Source: Corylus avellana
Lineage: Eukaryota; Streptophyta; Magnoliopsida; Fagales; Betulaceae
Direction of reading: 5' to 3'
NCBI RefSeq assembly: GCF_901000735.1
Contig: NC_081546.1
Span: 4,655,001 to 4,719,000, forward strand
Length of the DNA: 64,000 bases
The notes below the pieces were generated by a model. That model was not told where the DNA came from, ran no database searches, and saw only the letters and a list, made by a program, of their open reading frames with translations. Positions 10,867 through 21,924 of the stretch are shown here, in pieces (positions within the stretch are counted from its first letter, which is position 1; the number at the start of each line of letters is the position of its first letter). Made by a program: the position numbers and the translations under genes.

Positions 10867-11173
10867 CAGTGTTTGCCAATGGTCTAGGCTGATACTGTAG
10901 GGCCGGTACTGTAGCACTTTTTTAGAAATATGTGTTTGATTGGTTTTAGTGAAAATGTTTTGTGGGAAAAAGTAAAAAATATATTTTATATGAAAAAATG
11001 TAAAAAAATTGTTTTGTAGTGATTTTTTTATTTGAATAATAATAAAAAAAAATGATTGATGTGGTATAAAAAATAAGAATGTTAGAAATAATTTTGAAGT
11101 GAAATAATTTATTTTTTTTTGGGATTGAGGAAGGGCTTGGTATAGTACCAGCTCATGCCATTGGCAAACACTG
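10867..11173. mobile_element. MITE with CAGTGTTTGCCAATGG inverted ends
   Basis: Sixteen-bp terminal inverted repeats, CAGTGTTTGCCAATGG at the left and its complement ending at 11173, enclose ~307 bp of AT-rich DNA with no ORF. The flanks tcatattg and tcattttg agree at 7 of 8 positions if one extra G is allowed, suggesting a hAT-type 8-bp target duplication. Related interior sequence recurs near 8640-9090 and 13620-13790. Confidence 0.65.
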
Positions 11174-12593
11174 TCATTTTGTTAGTACCAAAAAAAAAAA
11201 AAAAAAAAAAAAATTACAAAGATGTACTGCATCCACTTTTGGTTTGCAATAGTTTAGTAATGTAAAAAAAAAAAAAAAAGAGTTTGACTTTTGAAAAAGA
11301 AATGAAAGAAAATGATTGTCAAACATAGCATTTGCACGAAATTTTATATGAAATATGTTTTTGGAGTTTTATAAATTATTCAGGGTTTTTTTTTTTTTTT
11401 TTTTCGTTTTCATTTTTTGGAGGATTTTAGTTTGTAAATTGCCCCTTGATAGTATTATATATGTTCATGTAATTAAATAAATCTAGTTTCAATCTTGTAA
11501 TGCCCCTTCAGATAAATAACTTACATAATAATATATTCTATACCTTCAACCCACCCCCTCAAAAAAAAAAAAAAAGAAGACTAATTCATCTTTCAAGTAG
11601 TAATTTATGATTCATCAATGGCAATTTCTATTGATATCTAACTTTCTTTCTCTTAGCTTTGAATCCGGCACTAGAAATATGGCAGCAGTTTTTCAAAGCA
11701 TAATATAGTACAAACATTAATGGCACCATCTCACCTAAAACATTAAAAATTTCAGAAAAGTCCAAATACACTTTCCTGGTGTACAACTGTACATGTGTTG
11801 TGTTTACTTTTTTTCTTGATGTACATACACAGGCTGGCAGCCTGGCATAGTGGGCCTAGTAGCTTTAGGCAGTCTTCGAGACTTATAGTGTTAAACTGTA
11901 AAAAGTAAAAACAGCTGCAATAGAACGGGAAAAAGCTGATCAATACCGAAGTTTTCTTTTATACTATGAATATGTTCTTGACTTCTTCTATTTTTTGTAT
12001 TATAAGATAATTTTTTTAATTATGTTGTTTCGATCTTCAATAAACTATATATTTGGCGTACGCGTTTTCATACAGGAAATTAGATCATACAGTGAATTAT
12101 TGATCCTTCGATATATTATATATTAGGAAACCACTTGTAGCTTGTTAGCAGAAACCTCTTGTTTTGTGTAACTCAACTTGTAGCTTGTTAGTTGTTTCTG
12201 TCATAGTGTGAACACCAAGCTTATTAATTTCCATTTTCGCAACAAAATGTTGAATGAATTTCTTACAAGTAATTTAGTTACCTATATAGAAAGGAAAATA
12301 ATTAAGAAGTTCAATTCAGATTCTATACTTAATGATTTTAGTTCTCTAAAAGTTTGTAAGTTGCAATTTTAGAATCTTTGTTTTTGCATTTTTGGTTTTT
12401 GTTTTTATATTAGTACCTATACATGTGTTATCTTATTAATATTATCAATATTGATACATATTTATGAAGTTTCACCCATATAATTTTTGTTACACACATT
12501 GTATGTCCGCCACTGAACATTAAGGCTAAGTAGGGGCCTTAAAAGTTAAAAGACCAAGAACAAAGTGCCAAATCATTTGGTACAACATCCACA
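11174..12593. other. AT-rich intergenic DNA
   Basis: Poly-A/T tracts and no convincing gene. Near 12500 the words tgtccgccactgaac and the preceding ~100 bp resemble the end of the hAT-like repeat seen at 7942-9534, so a truncated copy is likely. Confidence 0.5.
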
Positions 12594-12601
12594 TCATTTT
12601 T

Positions 12602-13515
12602 AAGGGGTGTCAAAAATTATCGGGAAACCGGAACCGGAACTGGAATCGAAAAACCGGGGAACCAGTTCCGGTTCCTATTGGGAAAAACTAAAAATCGGAA
12701 ACCCCAGTTTCGGTCCCGGTTTTTGGCACCCGGTTTTAACTGGGAATACTGGAATCGGGTGCATATATATATAATATTATTTTTTTAATATTTTTTATAT
12801 ATATGTATTAATTTTATTTTTATTTTTATTTTTATTTTTACTTCTGGGTTTTCTTTCTCTCATCTATTTCTCTCTTTTTTTTTATTTTTTTTTATAAGTA
12901 TCTATTTCTCTCTTTCACTTCCACTTCCGCCTCCCTTTCTCTACCTCTCTTTTTACTTTAGGGTTTTCTTTCTCTCGGATCACATTTCTTGTTCATTTTC
13001 CACCATTCTGAACAATCCTACCTACAGGCCTAAAGCTTTATCACAAAATACACCCAAAAAATTTGCATCCTACACCAATCCCATCAGAATCTTAAATCTT
13101 ATTTCAAGCTAGAACACACCCAAAAAGGACAAATGCGAAAAAGGGTATGTAAAAGAACCTGTAATGCTTCCAATCTATTGGTTTCCAGAATCAAATAAAG
13201 CTTCAATAACCTTTCAAACTGGAAATTATCACTAACATTTACTCAAAGACTCGGTTTTTCATAAAACAAGACTAAATCTTTCTATACTGGAAAAAAAAAT
13301 GTCTACTTGAAGAGTAAAACTCAAATGACTTGGCCAAAACCGGTTACCCGGTCCGGAAAACCGGGTGGAAACCGGAACCGGCCGGCAACCAAGACCCCAG
13401 TTAACAAGGACCCGGTTTCCAGTTCCGGTTTCCCAAAACCAGGAACCGGGGTACCCCGGTTCCGATCCCCAATTTTGGCCGAAAACTGAAAAATCGGACC
13501 GGGTTAACACCCCTA
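12602..13515. mobile_element. Non-autonomous hAT element, 914 bp, rich in ACCGG motifs
   Basis: The ends AAGGGGTGTC and its near-complement ACACCCCTA are flanked by a perfect 8-bp duplication, tcattttt (12594-12601 and 13516-13523), the hAT hallmark. The first ~130 bp and last ~190 bp are packed with GGAACCGG, ACCGGTT and CCCGGTT words on both strands, as expected for subterminal transposase-binding repeats. The middle is plain AT/CT-rich DNA without a transposase. Longer frames over the GC-rich ends are by-products of these repeats. Confidence 0.85.
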
Positions 13516-13854
13516 TCATTTTTCCAGGCGTCGAAAGCGAATTGAAACAAGTGGCGACAAAAGTAGGACAAAAATAATGCCAAACAAGAATATTATTTTT
13601 CAAAAAATTCAACTTCTAACATTTTTATTTTTTATATTATATTAATCTTTTTTATTATTATTCAAATAAAAAAATCACTACAAATTTTTTTTTTTTTTTT
13701 TTCATATCAAACATTCTTATTTACTTATTTTTTTTACATCAATTAATTTTCCTTATAGTGAAAAAGCTAAAAGCCTTTGCCAAATAGACCCCAGAGTTTC
13801 GAGAGCTATTTATAGCCTTGATGTCTTGCCACCAATTCATTGGAATATAAAAAT

Positions 13855-14221
13855 TATGGGTGAAAAGACGGTTACAGTTAGGGGTTAATTGGCTAAAACC
13901 ACTAATTGTAACCGCTTAGGCAGTTATAAGTAAAATCGGCTAACTATCTAAGAGGTTAATTGCTAACCGCTTTCTAAAAAAAAAAAAAAACAAAACAACG
14001 CTTCTAGATTTTTATACATTTTTTTAATATTTAAACACAAAAAAATGTCGTTAACATTAAAAAAAAATGTTGTTATATATATATATATATATATATATAT
14101 AGCTGTTAGCGATTTTTTCAAATCATAAAGCCACTAATCGCACCATCTTAAACAGTTAATAATTTTGTTTAATCGCCTTCAAAAGTGATTAGCGGTTAAA
14201 ACACCCGTTATTTCAACCCTG
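13855..14221. mobile_element. Second small hAT-like element
   Basis: Imperfect inverted ends (TATGGGTGAAAAG and the complement of CAGGGTTGAAATAACGGG) are flanked by a perfect 8-bp duplication, ataaaaat (13847-13854 and 14222-14229). The interior carries repeated GGTTA, TTAGCGG and CTAACCGC words on both strands and a (TA)n run at about 14077-14100. There is no ORF. Confidence 0.75.
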
Positions 14222-14639
14222 ATAAAAATAAAAGATCTACTAGGTTGAGTACTTAGAAAAAGCGGCAAGTTATCGGGGTACTTAGAAAAAAAAATTCATT
14301 ACAAAATTTTTTGCTTCACTTTTGCAAAGATACTTATTCTTTAAAAAACCAAAAAAACAGTTTTTGGTTTAATGCTTTTTTTACAACATAGAGAGCAAGA
14401 AAACAGTAAAAAAAATTTTAATTTTTGGGTAAATATATTATAAATTCCAGAGTTAATGCGCCAAAACTGTAAAATCCCTAAATTTTTTTTTACTCCCTTG
14501 ATCAATCGAAAATGCAAAAAATTCCTACAATTAGATGTTCCTCAGATGTTTAATGCCTGTCAGTCCCAAACTAAACGCACCGTTTTGCCACGTCAACATA
14601 TTAATTTAATTTAAAAATTAAATCTAAAAAAAAATAAAA

Positions 14640-14990
14640 AATTGAAGGGGTGGCCAGCGGTGGGGCTGCCACCCCATGGGTGGTTTGGGGTAGCCGCAAG
14701 CCACCCCAGGGGTGGGCAAACCACCCTAAATTTTATATTATTTCTATTGGAGTTGAATAGAAGGGAAGATAAGCAGAAGACAGTTTGTTAATAGATACTC
14801 GTCTGATATAAAGATTACAAGTTTGTTTGTTTATTTGGATGGGCAAACCATCCTAAATTTTATATTATTTTTGCTGAAGTTGAATAGAAGGGAAGATAAG
14901 GTGAATATCATATAGAAGGGAAGATAAGCAGAAGACAGTTAGTTAGAATGATTACAAGTTTGCTTGTTTATTTATTTGGTTATTCATTTT
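14640..14990. repeat. Local direct duplications
   Basis: A GGGGTGG/CCACCCC-rich patch (14645-14740) is followed by two partly repeated copies of a ~120-bp block containing agttgaatagaagggaag, gataagcagaagacagtt and gtttgtttatttgg. No coding potential. Confidence 0.6.
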
Positions 14991-15432
14991 ACAGAATAAA
15001 TCTAAAAGGTGAATATCATATAGGAAAGAAACTGATCAGCAACAAAGATACGATGATAAAGTTTCTGGGTTGAAAGTCATGTCCATTTCTACGACTTTTT
15101 GGTAAACGTTACTCCAAAGTTTGCCCCATTTCATACGTTTTGTAAATGGCATCAAGCTGCAGTGTGCGCAAGCTTGATGCCCTTTTATTGTCGTAGATCG
15201 ATGTATAGCATGCACGTGATACAATTGGCAAATCGAGGCTCCTGCAAAAGGCTTCGTCTCAGCTACATGTCCACCATACAAGCACAAATACTATTAGGTA
15301 GAGACTAGATCAGTTAGTTCACATACGGAGGATCTATTCGGATACAGTGCATGCAGGCCTAGCCTGCAGACTGCAGGTAATTAACAAGAAGTCATCCCAA
15401 CCCAACTGCATTTCAAGACAACCCGAAGACAA
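14991..15432. other. Upstream region of the laccase gene
   Basis: No gene seen. Short frames on both strands are unsupported. This is the likely promoter-side DNA of the gene starting at 15502. Confidence 0.4.
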
Positions 15433-15445
15433 TAATATATAAATA
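15433..15445 (+). promoter_or_regulatory. Candidate TATA box of laccase copy 2
   Basis: The words taatatataaataa lie 57-69 bp upstream of the laccase ATG, a normal plant spacing for a TATA box with a short 5' leader. Confidence 0.5.
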
Positions 15446-16340
15446 AGACAAGAAAATAATGTTTGCCAAGTAGTATACGAAATTTGGCTGAGGATTCGAA
15501 GATGGGTGGTGATCTGTTCTCAAAACTCCTCTTGCTTGCTTGTCTGAGTGGCTGTTTCTTTTCCCTGGCTCGATGTGATGTACATTACTACGACTTTGTT
15601 GTAAGTCTCAAACCCATCCATGATCCACCCTCCTTATTGTTATATATATTACAATTCTATTCAAATATTCATTTAATAATCCTTAATTACATGTCACATT
15701 ATTTAAATATAGTATAACTTCATGTTTAATTTTAAATAACATGATAATCTATACACAGAAACTGCCATGGGAATGAAAGAAATGCGTTGCGCTTGCTATG
15801 GAAAAATATGCAATTCCATTTACAATTTTATAACTTTTTTTATATCGCTTTTATCTTTTATACACAACACATGGTCATCAAATTAAATAATTTAGTAAAA
15901 TAAATGCTTGTCAAATTCACAGTGTACGTGTGGGCTTATTTCAAATTGGTTGTGAAAAACAATCCCGTGTGTCAATAGATATTTTGTGTGCAGTTATTTT
16001 ATTTCATTTTGGTTTCCCTTATTCCTCTTTCGTTTCGCAGCTACGGGAGAAAAATTTTACGAGGTTGTGTAGCACAAAAAGCATGTTGGTAGTAAATGAG
16101 AGTTTTCCAGGACCGGTAATCCGTGTTCATAAAGGGGATACGGTGTTTGTTAATGTTCGCAATGAAGGATATTATGGTTTTACAATTCACTGGTACTCTC
16201 TCTCTCTCTCACCTAATATCCATCTATAATTTTATTTTATTTGGTTTAGCATTTTTTATTATATAATTTGAGGTCATAATATATTATAGTTCATTTGTTT
16301 TTATATAATTCTCCTTTTCCTCGGTTAGTCTTATTTATTT

Positions 16341-16453
16341 GGGAAAACTTCACTTTAGACCTACGCGGGTCTAGCTGTGACCCACGCTAGGTCTCGGCTA
16401 GAGACTCACAGTGGGTGAGCAGCAGGTCACAAGGCTAGAGAACCCTTCTACTT

Positions 16454-16484
<31 letters not shown>

Positions 16485-16673
16485 AAGGGTAAATTTGAAA
16501 TTTTATAAAAAAGTCAGAGGTATAAACGTTTTTATCTCACTTTTAACGTTTAAAATCTAACGGAGGGGTTCAAATTGATTGTAATTGAAAGTTCAGGGGT
16601 TCAAATTGAGAGGTTTGGAAGTTTTTGGACTTATCAAATAGCGTGTAATTAAGGGTATAAAATGAAGTTTCCC
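16341..16673. mobile_element. Mutator-like MITE in laccase intron 2
   Basis: Inverted ends GGGAAAACTTCACTTTA and TAAAATGAAGTTTCCC enclose 333 bp. The flanks tatttattt and tatttcttt form a 9-bp duplication with one mismatch, the MULE signature. The interior has a GC-rich gacccacgctaggtctcgg patch and no ORF. Confidence 0.75.
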
Positions 16674-17407
16674 TATTTCTTTTCTTGATAACAATTCTTT
16701 TTCTTCATTCGTAGAAACAAAGTTCTTTTCTCCTCATAGAATAGTTATCCTAGTTTTCTCTTAAGCTAGGCAGCGAGAAAGAACAAAACCTTTAGAAAAT
16801 CATAATTAGCACATAGTTAATTAGCCTTATTTCTATGTTGAAAGTCTTGTAGGTTTACAAATTTCTTTTAATTGTTCATAAAATATGTTGAATTTTTTGA
16901 ATTAATTAATATTTTTTTATATGTCCACCATGATCACTAATAATAAGAGGGCAATATTGTAATAGAATAACCGTACTAATAATGTGGTGATAATAATAGT
17001 GATAATAAAGATCATGAAATAATGATACACATCGATAATTAATAAATAAATGCAATATGATGTTCACAGGCATGGAATCAGCCAACCGAGAAATCCATGG
17101 TCAGATGGTCCAGAGTATATCACACAATGTCCAATAGAACCAGGTTCAAATTTTACGTACGAAGTCATTCTCAGTACTGAGGAAGGAACTCTTTGGTGGC
17201 ATGCCCACAGTGACTGGACGAGATCCAGTGTTCATGGTGCCATTGTTATTTATCCTATTGAAGGAACGACTTATCCTTATCCAAAGCCCGATGATGAAGA
17301 GATTCTCGTCCTCGGTACATTAAGTTTTGTGAATCATTTATCTAGCTAGCAAGCATTTGGAATATTTCTTTTATATATGTTTACTAATTGTCAAATGGTA
17401 TATATAT

Positions 17408-17720
17408 GGGTAAAGTCCACTTAACCCTCTTTTACTACCACCCCAATGACAATCTACCCCCCAAACTATCAATTACGACAATTTACCCTCCAAACTACTA
17501 AAACAATGACAATGTACCACCCAATGCTAGCAAAATGATGAAATTACCCCTATTGAATTTTTAATAAGACAAAAATACCCTTAAAATTTTGAAAAAAAGC
17601 TAAATTAAATTTTAATATTTTTGTTTTTATTTTAGCAAGGGTAATTTCATCATTTTTAAAAAAATTGAGGGTACATTATTATTGTTTTGGTAGTTTGAGG
17701 GGGTTAAGTGGACTTTACCC
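17408..17720. mobile_element. Mutator-like MITE in laccase intron 3
   Basis: Near-perfect ~20-bp inverted ends (GGGTAAAGTCCACTTAACCC and its complement) enclose 313 bp. The flanks are tatatatat on both sides, compatible with a 9-bp duplication but ambiguous because the site is a TA repeat. No coding capacity. Confidence 0.75.
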
Positions 17721-19489
17721 TATATATATATATATATAGTTTAAAGAACTATAGTGGTGCAGAACTGGTAATATATTTAATTTAATTAAACTGATAAAAT
17801 CCCTAAACCTTAAAATGCGTCGTGTTGGGTACGTATATACCACATACATATATACATTGTTGTAAATGCAGGATCTTGGTTTCTTGGAGACGTTAACGAG
17901 TTAGTTTACGAGGACCTCGAAATCGGAGCAGACACCCCGGAGTCAGATTCTTTTGTCATCAATGGCCAACCGGGAGACTTATTACCATGCTCTCAAGGTA
18001 CACAAAATTATAAATTGTTATGAAATCATGATAGCAGTTTGTTTTTACGTTCTATGCATGTAATGTTATTAATTACGAGAATAATTAAGGACCAAAATAT
18101 TTGGTTTTTGTTACTTGCTTATACAGAATCAACGTACCGTTGGGTGGTTGATTATGGGAAAACATATCTTGTCCGGATAGTTAATGCAGCCATGAATGCA
18201 CAACTCTTCTTTGCAATTGCTAACCACAGCCTCACAGTTGTCGGGATGGATGGGAACTACATAAAACCCGTAGTAAGAGATTATTTAATGATTTGCTCCG
18301 GACAAACCATGGACGTCTTGGTAACAACAAACCAATCTTTGAGCCACTACTACGTTGCCATAAGACAATATTTTGATGACATGCCACAATATCAATTATA
18401 TGATAAAACAAATGCTACAGCAATTCTTATGTACAATGGCAACTATACAGCACCCGAGTATCCTATCTTTCCTTCCAACCTTCCATCCAACATGGCCCTT
18501 ACTGCTGCAAACAGATTTTTGAAAGGCCTTAGGAGCTTAGCAAGCAAAGATCACCCAGTAAACGTTCCACTAAACATAACTACCAAAATGTATATCACAA
18601 TTGCTATGAACCAGTTTCTCTGTCCAAATGCATCATGTTCTGGGGTAGATGGAAATAAGCTTGCTTCAAGCTTAAACAACATAAGTTTTTTAAACCCAAG
18701 TACTGATATATTGCTTGCCTATTACAGGTATTTTTCTATTATCTTTTTCTTTCCTTCTGTTTGTCTACTTAATTAGAATTTGCTCTAGCTAACATTTTAT
18801 TTCAAAATATGAGCATGTAGGAACTTGAGTGGAGTTTACACCATGGATTTTCCAAACTGGCCGCCAGTTTTTTATAACTTCAATTCACTTAGAAGTTTTT
18901 GCCGGTCAATACTACAATACCGACGCCGGGGACCAAAGTCAAGATTTTAAACTACAATGAACAAGTGGAAATAACTTTTCAAGATACTAACGTATTGAAT
19001 GCATCAGCGACTCATCCAATGCACATGCATGGGTATAACTTTTACGTGGTTGGATCAGGTGTTGGCAATTTCAATAATGAGACAGACCCAAAAACCTATA
19101 ACTTGGTCGATCCACTTGAAGTGAATACTATAGGAGTCCCCAAGAATGGATGGGTTACCATCAGATTCAAAGCAAATAATCCTGGTAATTAAGCTCTTTA
19201 ACTTTGGGAAAAAAATTAAATTAAGTAAACAAAAATCAACGATACAAACATTTACACTAAGTACTAACATTGGATGCTTTAATTTATATCAGGTGTATGG
19301 TTTTGGCACTGCCATTTGGATCGACATCTTACCTGGGGCATGAGCACTGTAATGATAGTGAAGGATGGCGGCACACCTGAGACGAGTATGCGCCCGCCCC
19401 CTCCTAATATGCCCTCCTGTAAAGTACCCTACAAAAGTACTTGGATTGAAGACTTTGGTGATTCTGATGAACAAGTTGATAAGAATTGA

Positions 19490-19886
19490 TATGTTATATG
19501 ATAATATATGACGTGGGTTGACAATTATCTATTTTAATTAAGAGTTTTAATTATCTATTTTTAGTTTTATTATCAGTAGTTTGAATATTATTTATCTATT
19601 TTTATGAAATCAACCGTCAATTTATTTTTAATTTTTTAGTTTTGTCCCCCCTCGTAATATTCTAGTTTCGCCCATGTCAACAATTATCTCAAAATTCTAA
19701 TGTGACTGTTGCATCATTTTTATTTTTATTTTAGCAAAGAATGATCATTAAAGGGTTGGTTGAGACTGTACATCAACATTATGGAATAATTGCGCGTAGT
19801 GGCAAAGCCAAGATGTTCATTTAGGGGAGGCAAACAAATTTTATGAATAAAAAAAATAAAGTTAAATAAATATTAAAAAAATATAA
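19490..19886. other. Laccase 3' flank and truncated hAT end
   Basis: The first ~220 bp are the 3' flank shared with laccase copy 1. At about 19797 the words tagtggcaaagccaaga and aggggaggcaaac resemble a degenerate hAT terminus (CAGTGGCGGAGCCA type). It may belong with the hAT protein fragment at 21480-21621, the Pack-MULE lying between them. Confidence 0.45.
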
Positions 19887-20439
19887 GGAGAAACTTCACT
19901 TACTCCCTACAAACTTTCATGCTTTTTGTAGACACCCCTCCATCGTTCAAAATCTCTCACTTTGGTGTATCCAATTTTTATTTCCTTTCACTTTTCCCAT
20001 TCCATTAGGATTTTCTGTGAAATTGTAACGGAGCACTTCGCACTTGCCGCGCATGTGGAAATTTTTTAATGAAATGCCTGTTTTACCCCTGAACCCATTT
20101 GGACAGGCCACATGTCTTTCTTCTTTGCTTCTTCGTTTAGTTTTCTACCACCATTTACCTCCTCTGCTTTAGCTATAACTTGCTCTTCCTGTTTTGCTGG
20201 TGAGTCTTTATAGGCTTTCCCCTATGGCATTGATTTGTTTGTTTAAGCAGAAAAGTTAATTTGCTTTTCTTGTTAATTTTCCTTCCTGTGATTCTCTTTT
20301 TTCTTCTGGGTTTATTTTGGAATTTGATTTTCTGGGAGTTCGCGTGCTGATCCTTTCGCCTTTTTGTTGATCATATCCTGTGGCTTGAATAGAAAATTCT
20401 CTTCCGGTTTTTGGAGCTTCGAATTCCTCAATCTGGTTT

Positions 20440-20485
20440 CTTTCCAGAGCCCAGAAAAACACTAGTCTTTTTGGGCTCTGGAAAG
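20440..20485. repeat. Strong hairpin inside Pack-MULE 1
   Basis: A perfect 14-bp stem, CTTTCCAGAGCCCA against TGGGCTCTGGAAAG, with a short loop. RNA from either strand could fold here. Its function is unknown; it may be part of a captured 5' UTR or the scar of an inverted duplication. Confidence 0.75.
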
Positions 20486-20723
20486 AGGAAAAACGGGAAA
20501 AAAAAACACACCAGCAAATTGTAAAGAAACAGGGCAATAGAAACATGGAAAAGAGGAAGATGAAAAGGGTGTCCCTATCTAATCCATTTCGTTTGCCTTT
20601 TTAATCTCTTCCATGCCCACCAGCCCCCGTCTTGTCCCTCTCCATAATATCACCGCCTCAAATTTCCTTTCTACACCTTTAGCATAGCAGAGAGACTGAA
20701 AGAGCTTGAGACACGGTGAAAAA

Positions 20724-21058
20724 ATGGTGACTGGGTGGAGAAGAGCCTTCTGCACATCCATCCCCAAAGATAGAGAAACAAACAAAGTGTTATCATCAGA
20801 AAAGCATTGCGAGAATAGTAGCGCCATTCAGAGCCCAAAAATCAGCTCCAAGTTCGGGTTTTTCTCCAACCCATCTACGCCTCGCTTGCAGTCTTAGCCG
20901 GTCTCCAGCCCCAGCCTCCGGTGCTGGACCTCCGCCACCACCGCCTAACCCACTTCTTCGTTGCTGAACAGCCCAAAACTCCAATGCAAAACCTCAACCA
21001 CCCCAAAGAAAAACAGCAGCCCCAGATTGTTCCGGCAAGACCTCAAACTTTCCCTTCT
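20724..21058 (+). pseudogene. Captured 5' fragment of a WAV3/WAVH-type RING E3 ligase gene
   Basis: The frame from 20724 reads MVTGWRRAFCTSIPKDRE, then SSKFGFFSNPSTPRLQS, a TAG, PVSSPSLRC, and in a shifted frame SPKLQCKTSTTPKK. This is the conserved N-terminus of the plant C3HC4 RING and VWA ubiquitin-ligase family (WAV3, WAVH1, EDA40), known for root gravitropism. Only the N-terminal ~110 codons are here; the RING and VWA domains are missing. A stop and a frameshift make it non-functional as that protein. The next frame (21058-21235, with QLEHEFDSSVNASAEIEG and MVKTRVLIEEAKKKDTW) is from a source I do not recognise and runs into the right inverted repeat. The family call is from memory of the N-terminal motif. 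Confidence 0.7.
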
Positions 21059-21479
21059 ACAGCCCAAGTCCTCCCCTGCCCAGTCTTTTCAAGAACTCTC
21101 CCGCCAACTCGAGCATGAGTTCGACTCGAGCGTGAACGCAAGTGCCGAAATCGAAGGTCTATTTTTTTGTGACTTTCCTCTTCTTTCAGAGGATGAAATG
21201 GTGAAGACGAGGGTTTTAATCGAAGAAGCAAAGAAGAAAGACACGTGGTATGGGTTCAGGGGTAAAATGGGCATTTCGTTAAAATTTTCCCACATGCGCG
21301 GCATGCGAAGGGCTCTATTAGATTTCACAGAAAATCCTAACGGAAGGGGTTAAGTGGAAGAAAATTCAAGTTGGATACACCAAAGTGAGAGATTTTGAAC
21401 AATGGAGGGGTATCTGCAAAAGGCGCGTAAGTTCATGGGGGTAAGTGAAGTTTCCCCAAAATATAATTAACAGAATAAG

Positions 21480-21621
21480 TAATTTTGTTTCTATCACTAG
21501 AATGATAATCGCAAATTTGTTTTCTTAAGCAATGATCTTGTGATAATTTTGCTAAATCTACTTCAACACGAGCTCGTTTAGGATTTGATTGGAGCTCAAT
21601 GAAATCGTTGTTTTTCTCCAT
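21480..21621 (-). pseudogene. N-terminal fragment of a hAT (zinc-finger MYM/TTF-type) transposase-like protein
   Basis: The minus-strand frame begins MEKNNDFIELQSNPKRARV and continues VDLAKLSQDHCLRKQICDYH, matching the family start with a basic patch, then (I/V)(D/N)LxxLxxDPxLRxxIxxYxxxxRDxI. The frame dies within ~50 codons at the Pack-MULE insertion site (target duplication 21458-21466). It is likely a remnant of the older hAT copy into which Pack-MULE 1 jumped. Family recognition from memory. Confidence 0.5.
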
Positions 21622-21860
21622 AATCTCAGATAACTACAATTAGCGAAAATGAGGTGGGCTCTCCAACAAAATACCCAAAATAAAGTAAAAGAGTAGGACA
21701 ATAATTATTAGAATATATTTGAATGATGAGATCGATTTGATGAAGATTCACTGATGAGCAAGGCAAAAGTGTACCTAACCTTGATTGCTCTCTATGGGTT
21801 AAAAAGGATCAATTTCTCCTTGGTTGGCTAAATCTTACTCTTTATGAGTCTGTGCCTTAC

Positions 21861-21924
<64 letters not shown>

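Larger units (their letters stand above)
15502..19489 (+). pseudogene. Laccase (LAC14-like), seven exons, frameshifted in exon 6
   Basis: Secreted multicopper oxidase that oxidises monolignols and other phenolics in the cell wall. Exons: 15502-15600, 16041-16192, 17070-17314, 17872-17997, 18127-18727, 18821-19184, 19293-19489, all with GT-AG borders. The start is MGGDLFSKLLLLACLSGCFF, a signal peptide ending near ARC. Copper motifs: L1 HWHG across the exon 2/3 junction with [17 protein letters not shown]2 WWHAHSDW in exon 3, L3 HPMHMHG in exon 6, L4 HCHLDRH in exon 7. Exon 6 carries an extra 5 bp (aattc) after VFYNF at about 18882, which shifts the frame to a stop and removes L3 and L4. Without it the ORF would be ~592 residues, normal for laccases, except that a TAG would then fall in frame, as in copy 1. 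LAC14 resemblance is from memory. Confidence 0.9.
19887..21457. mobile_element. Pack-MULE 1: Mutator-like element carrying host gene pieces
   Basis: Length 1571 bp. Long inverted repeats of ~225 bp (19887-20117 and about 21236-21457) start GGAGAAACTTCACTTAC / GGGGAAACTTCACTTAC and share words such as aatctctcactttggtgtat. A perfect 9-bp target duplication, aaaatataa, lies at 19878-19886 and 21458-21466. There is no transposase; the 1.1-kb interior has UTR-like and coding-like GC-rich sequence, including the start of a RING ligase gene at 20724. Capture of host exons between MULE ends is the definition of a Pack-MULE. Confidence 0.88.

Noticed and set aside
13259..13612. Overlapping frames on both strands in the ACCGG-rich zone
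   Set aside because: They lie in the subterminal repeats of the hAT element and extend past its end; not genes.
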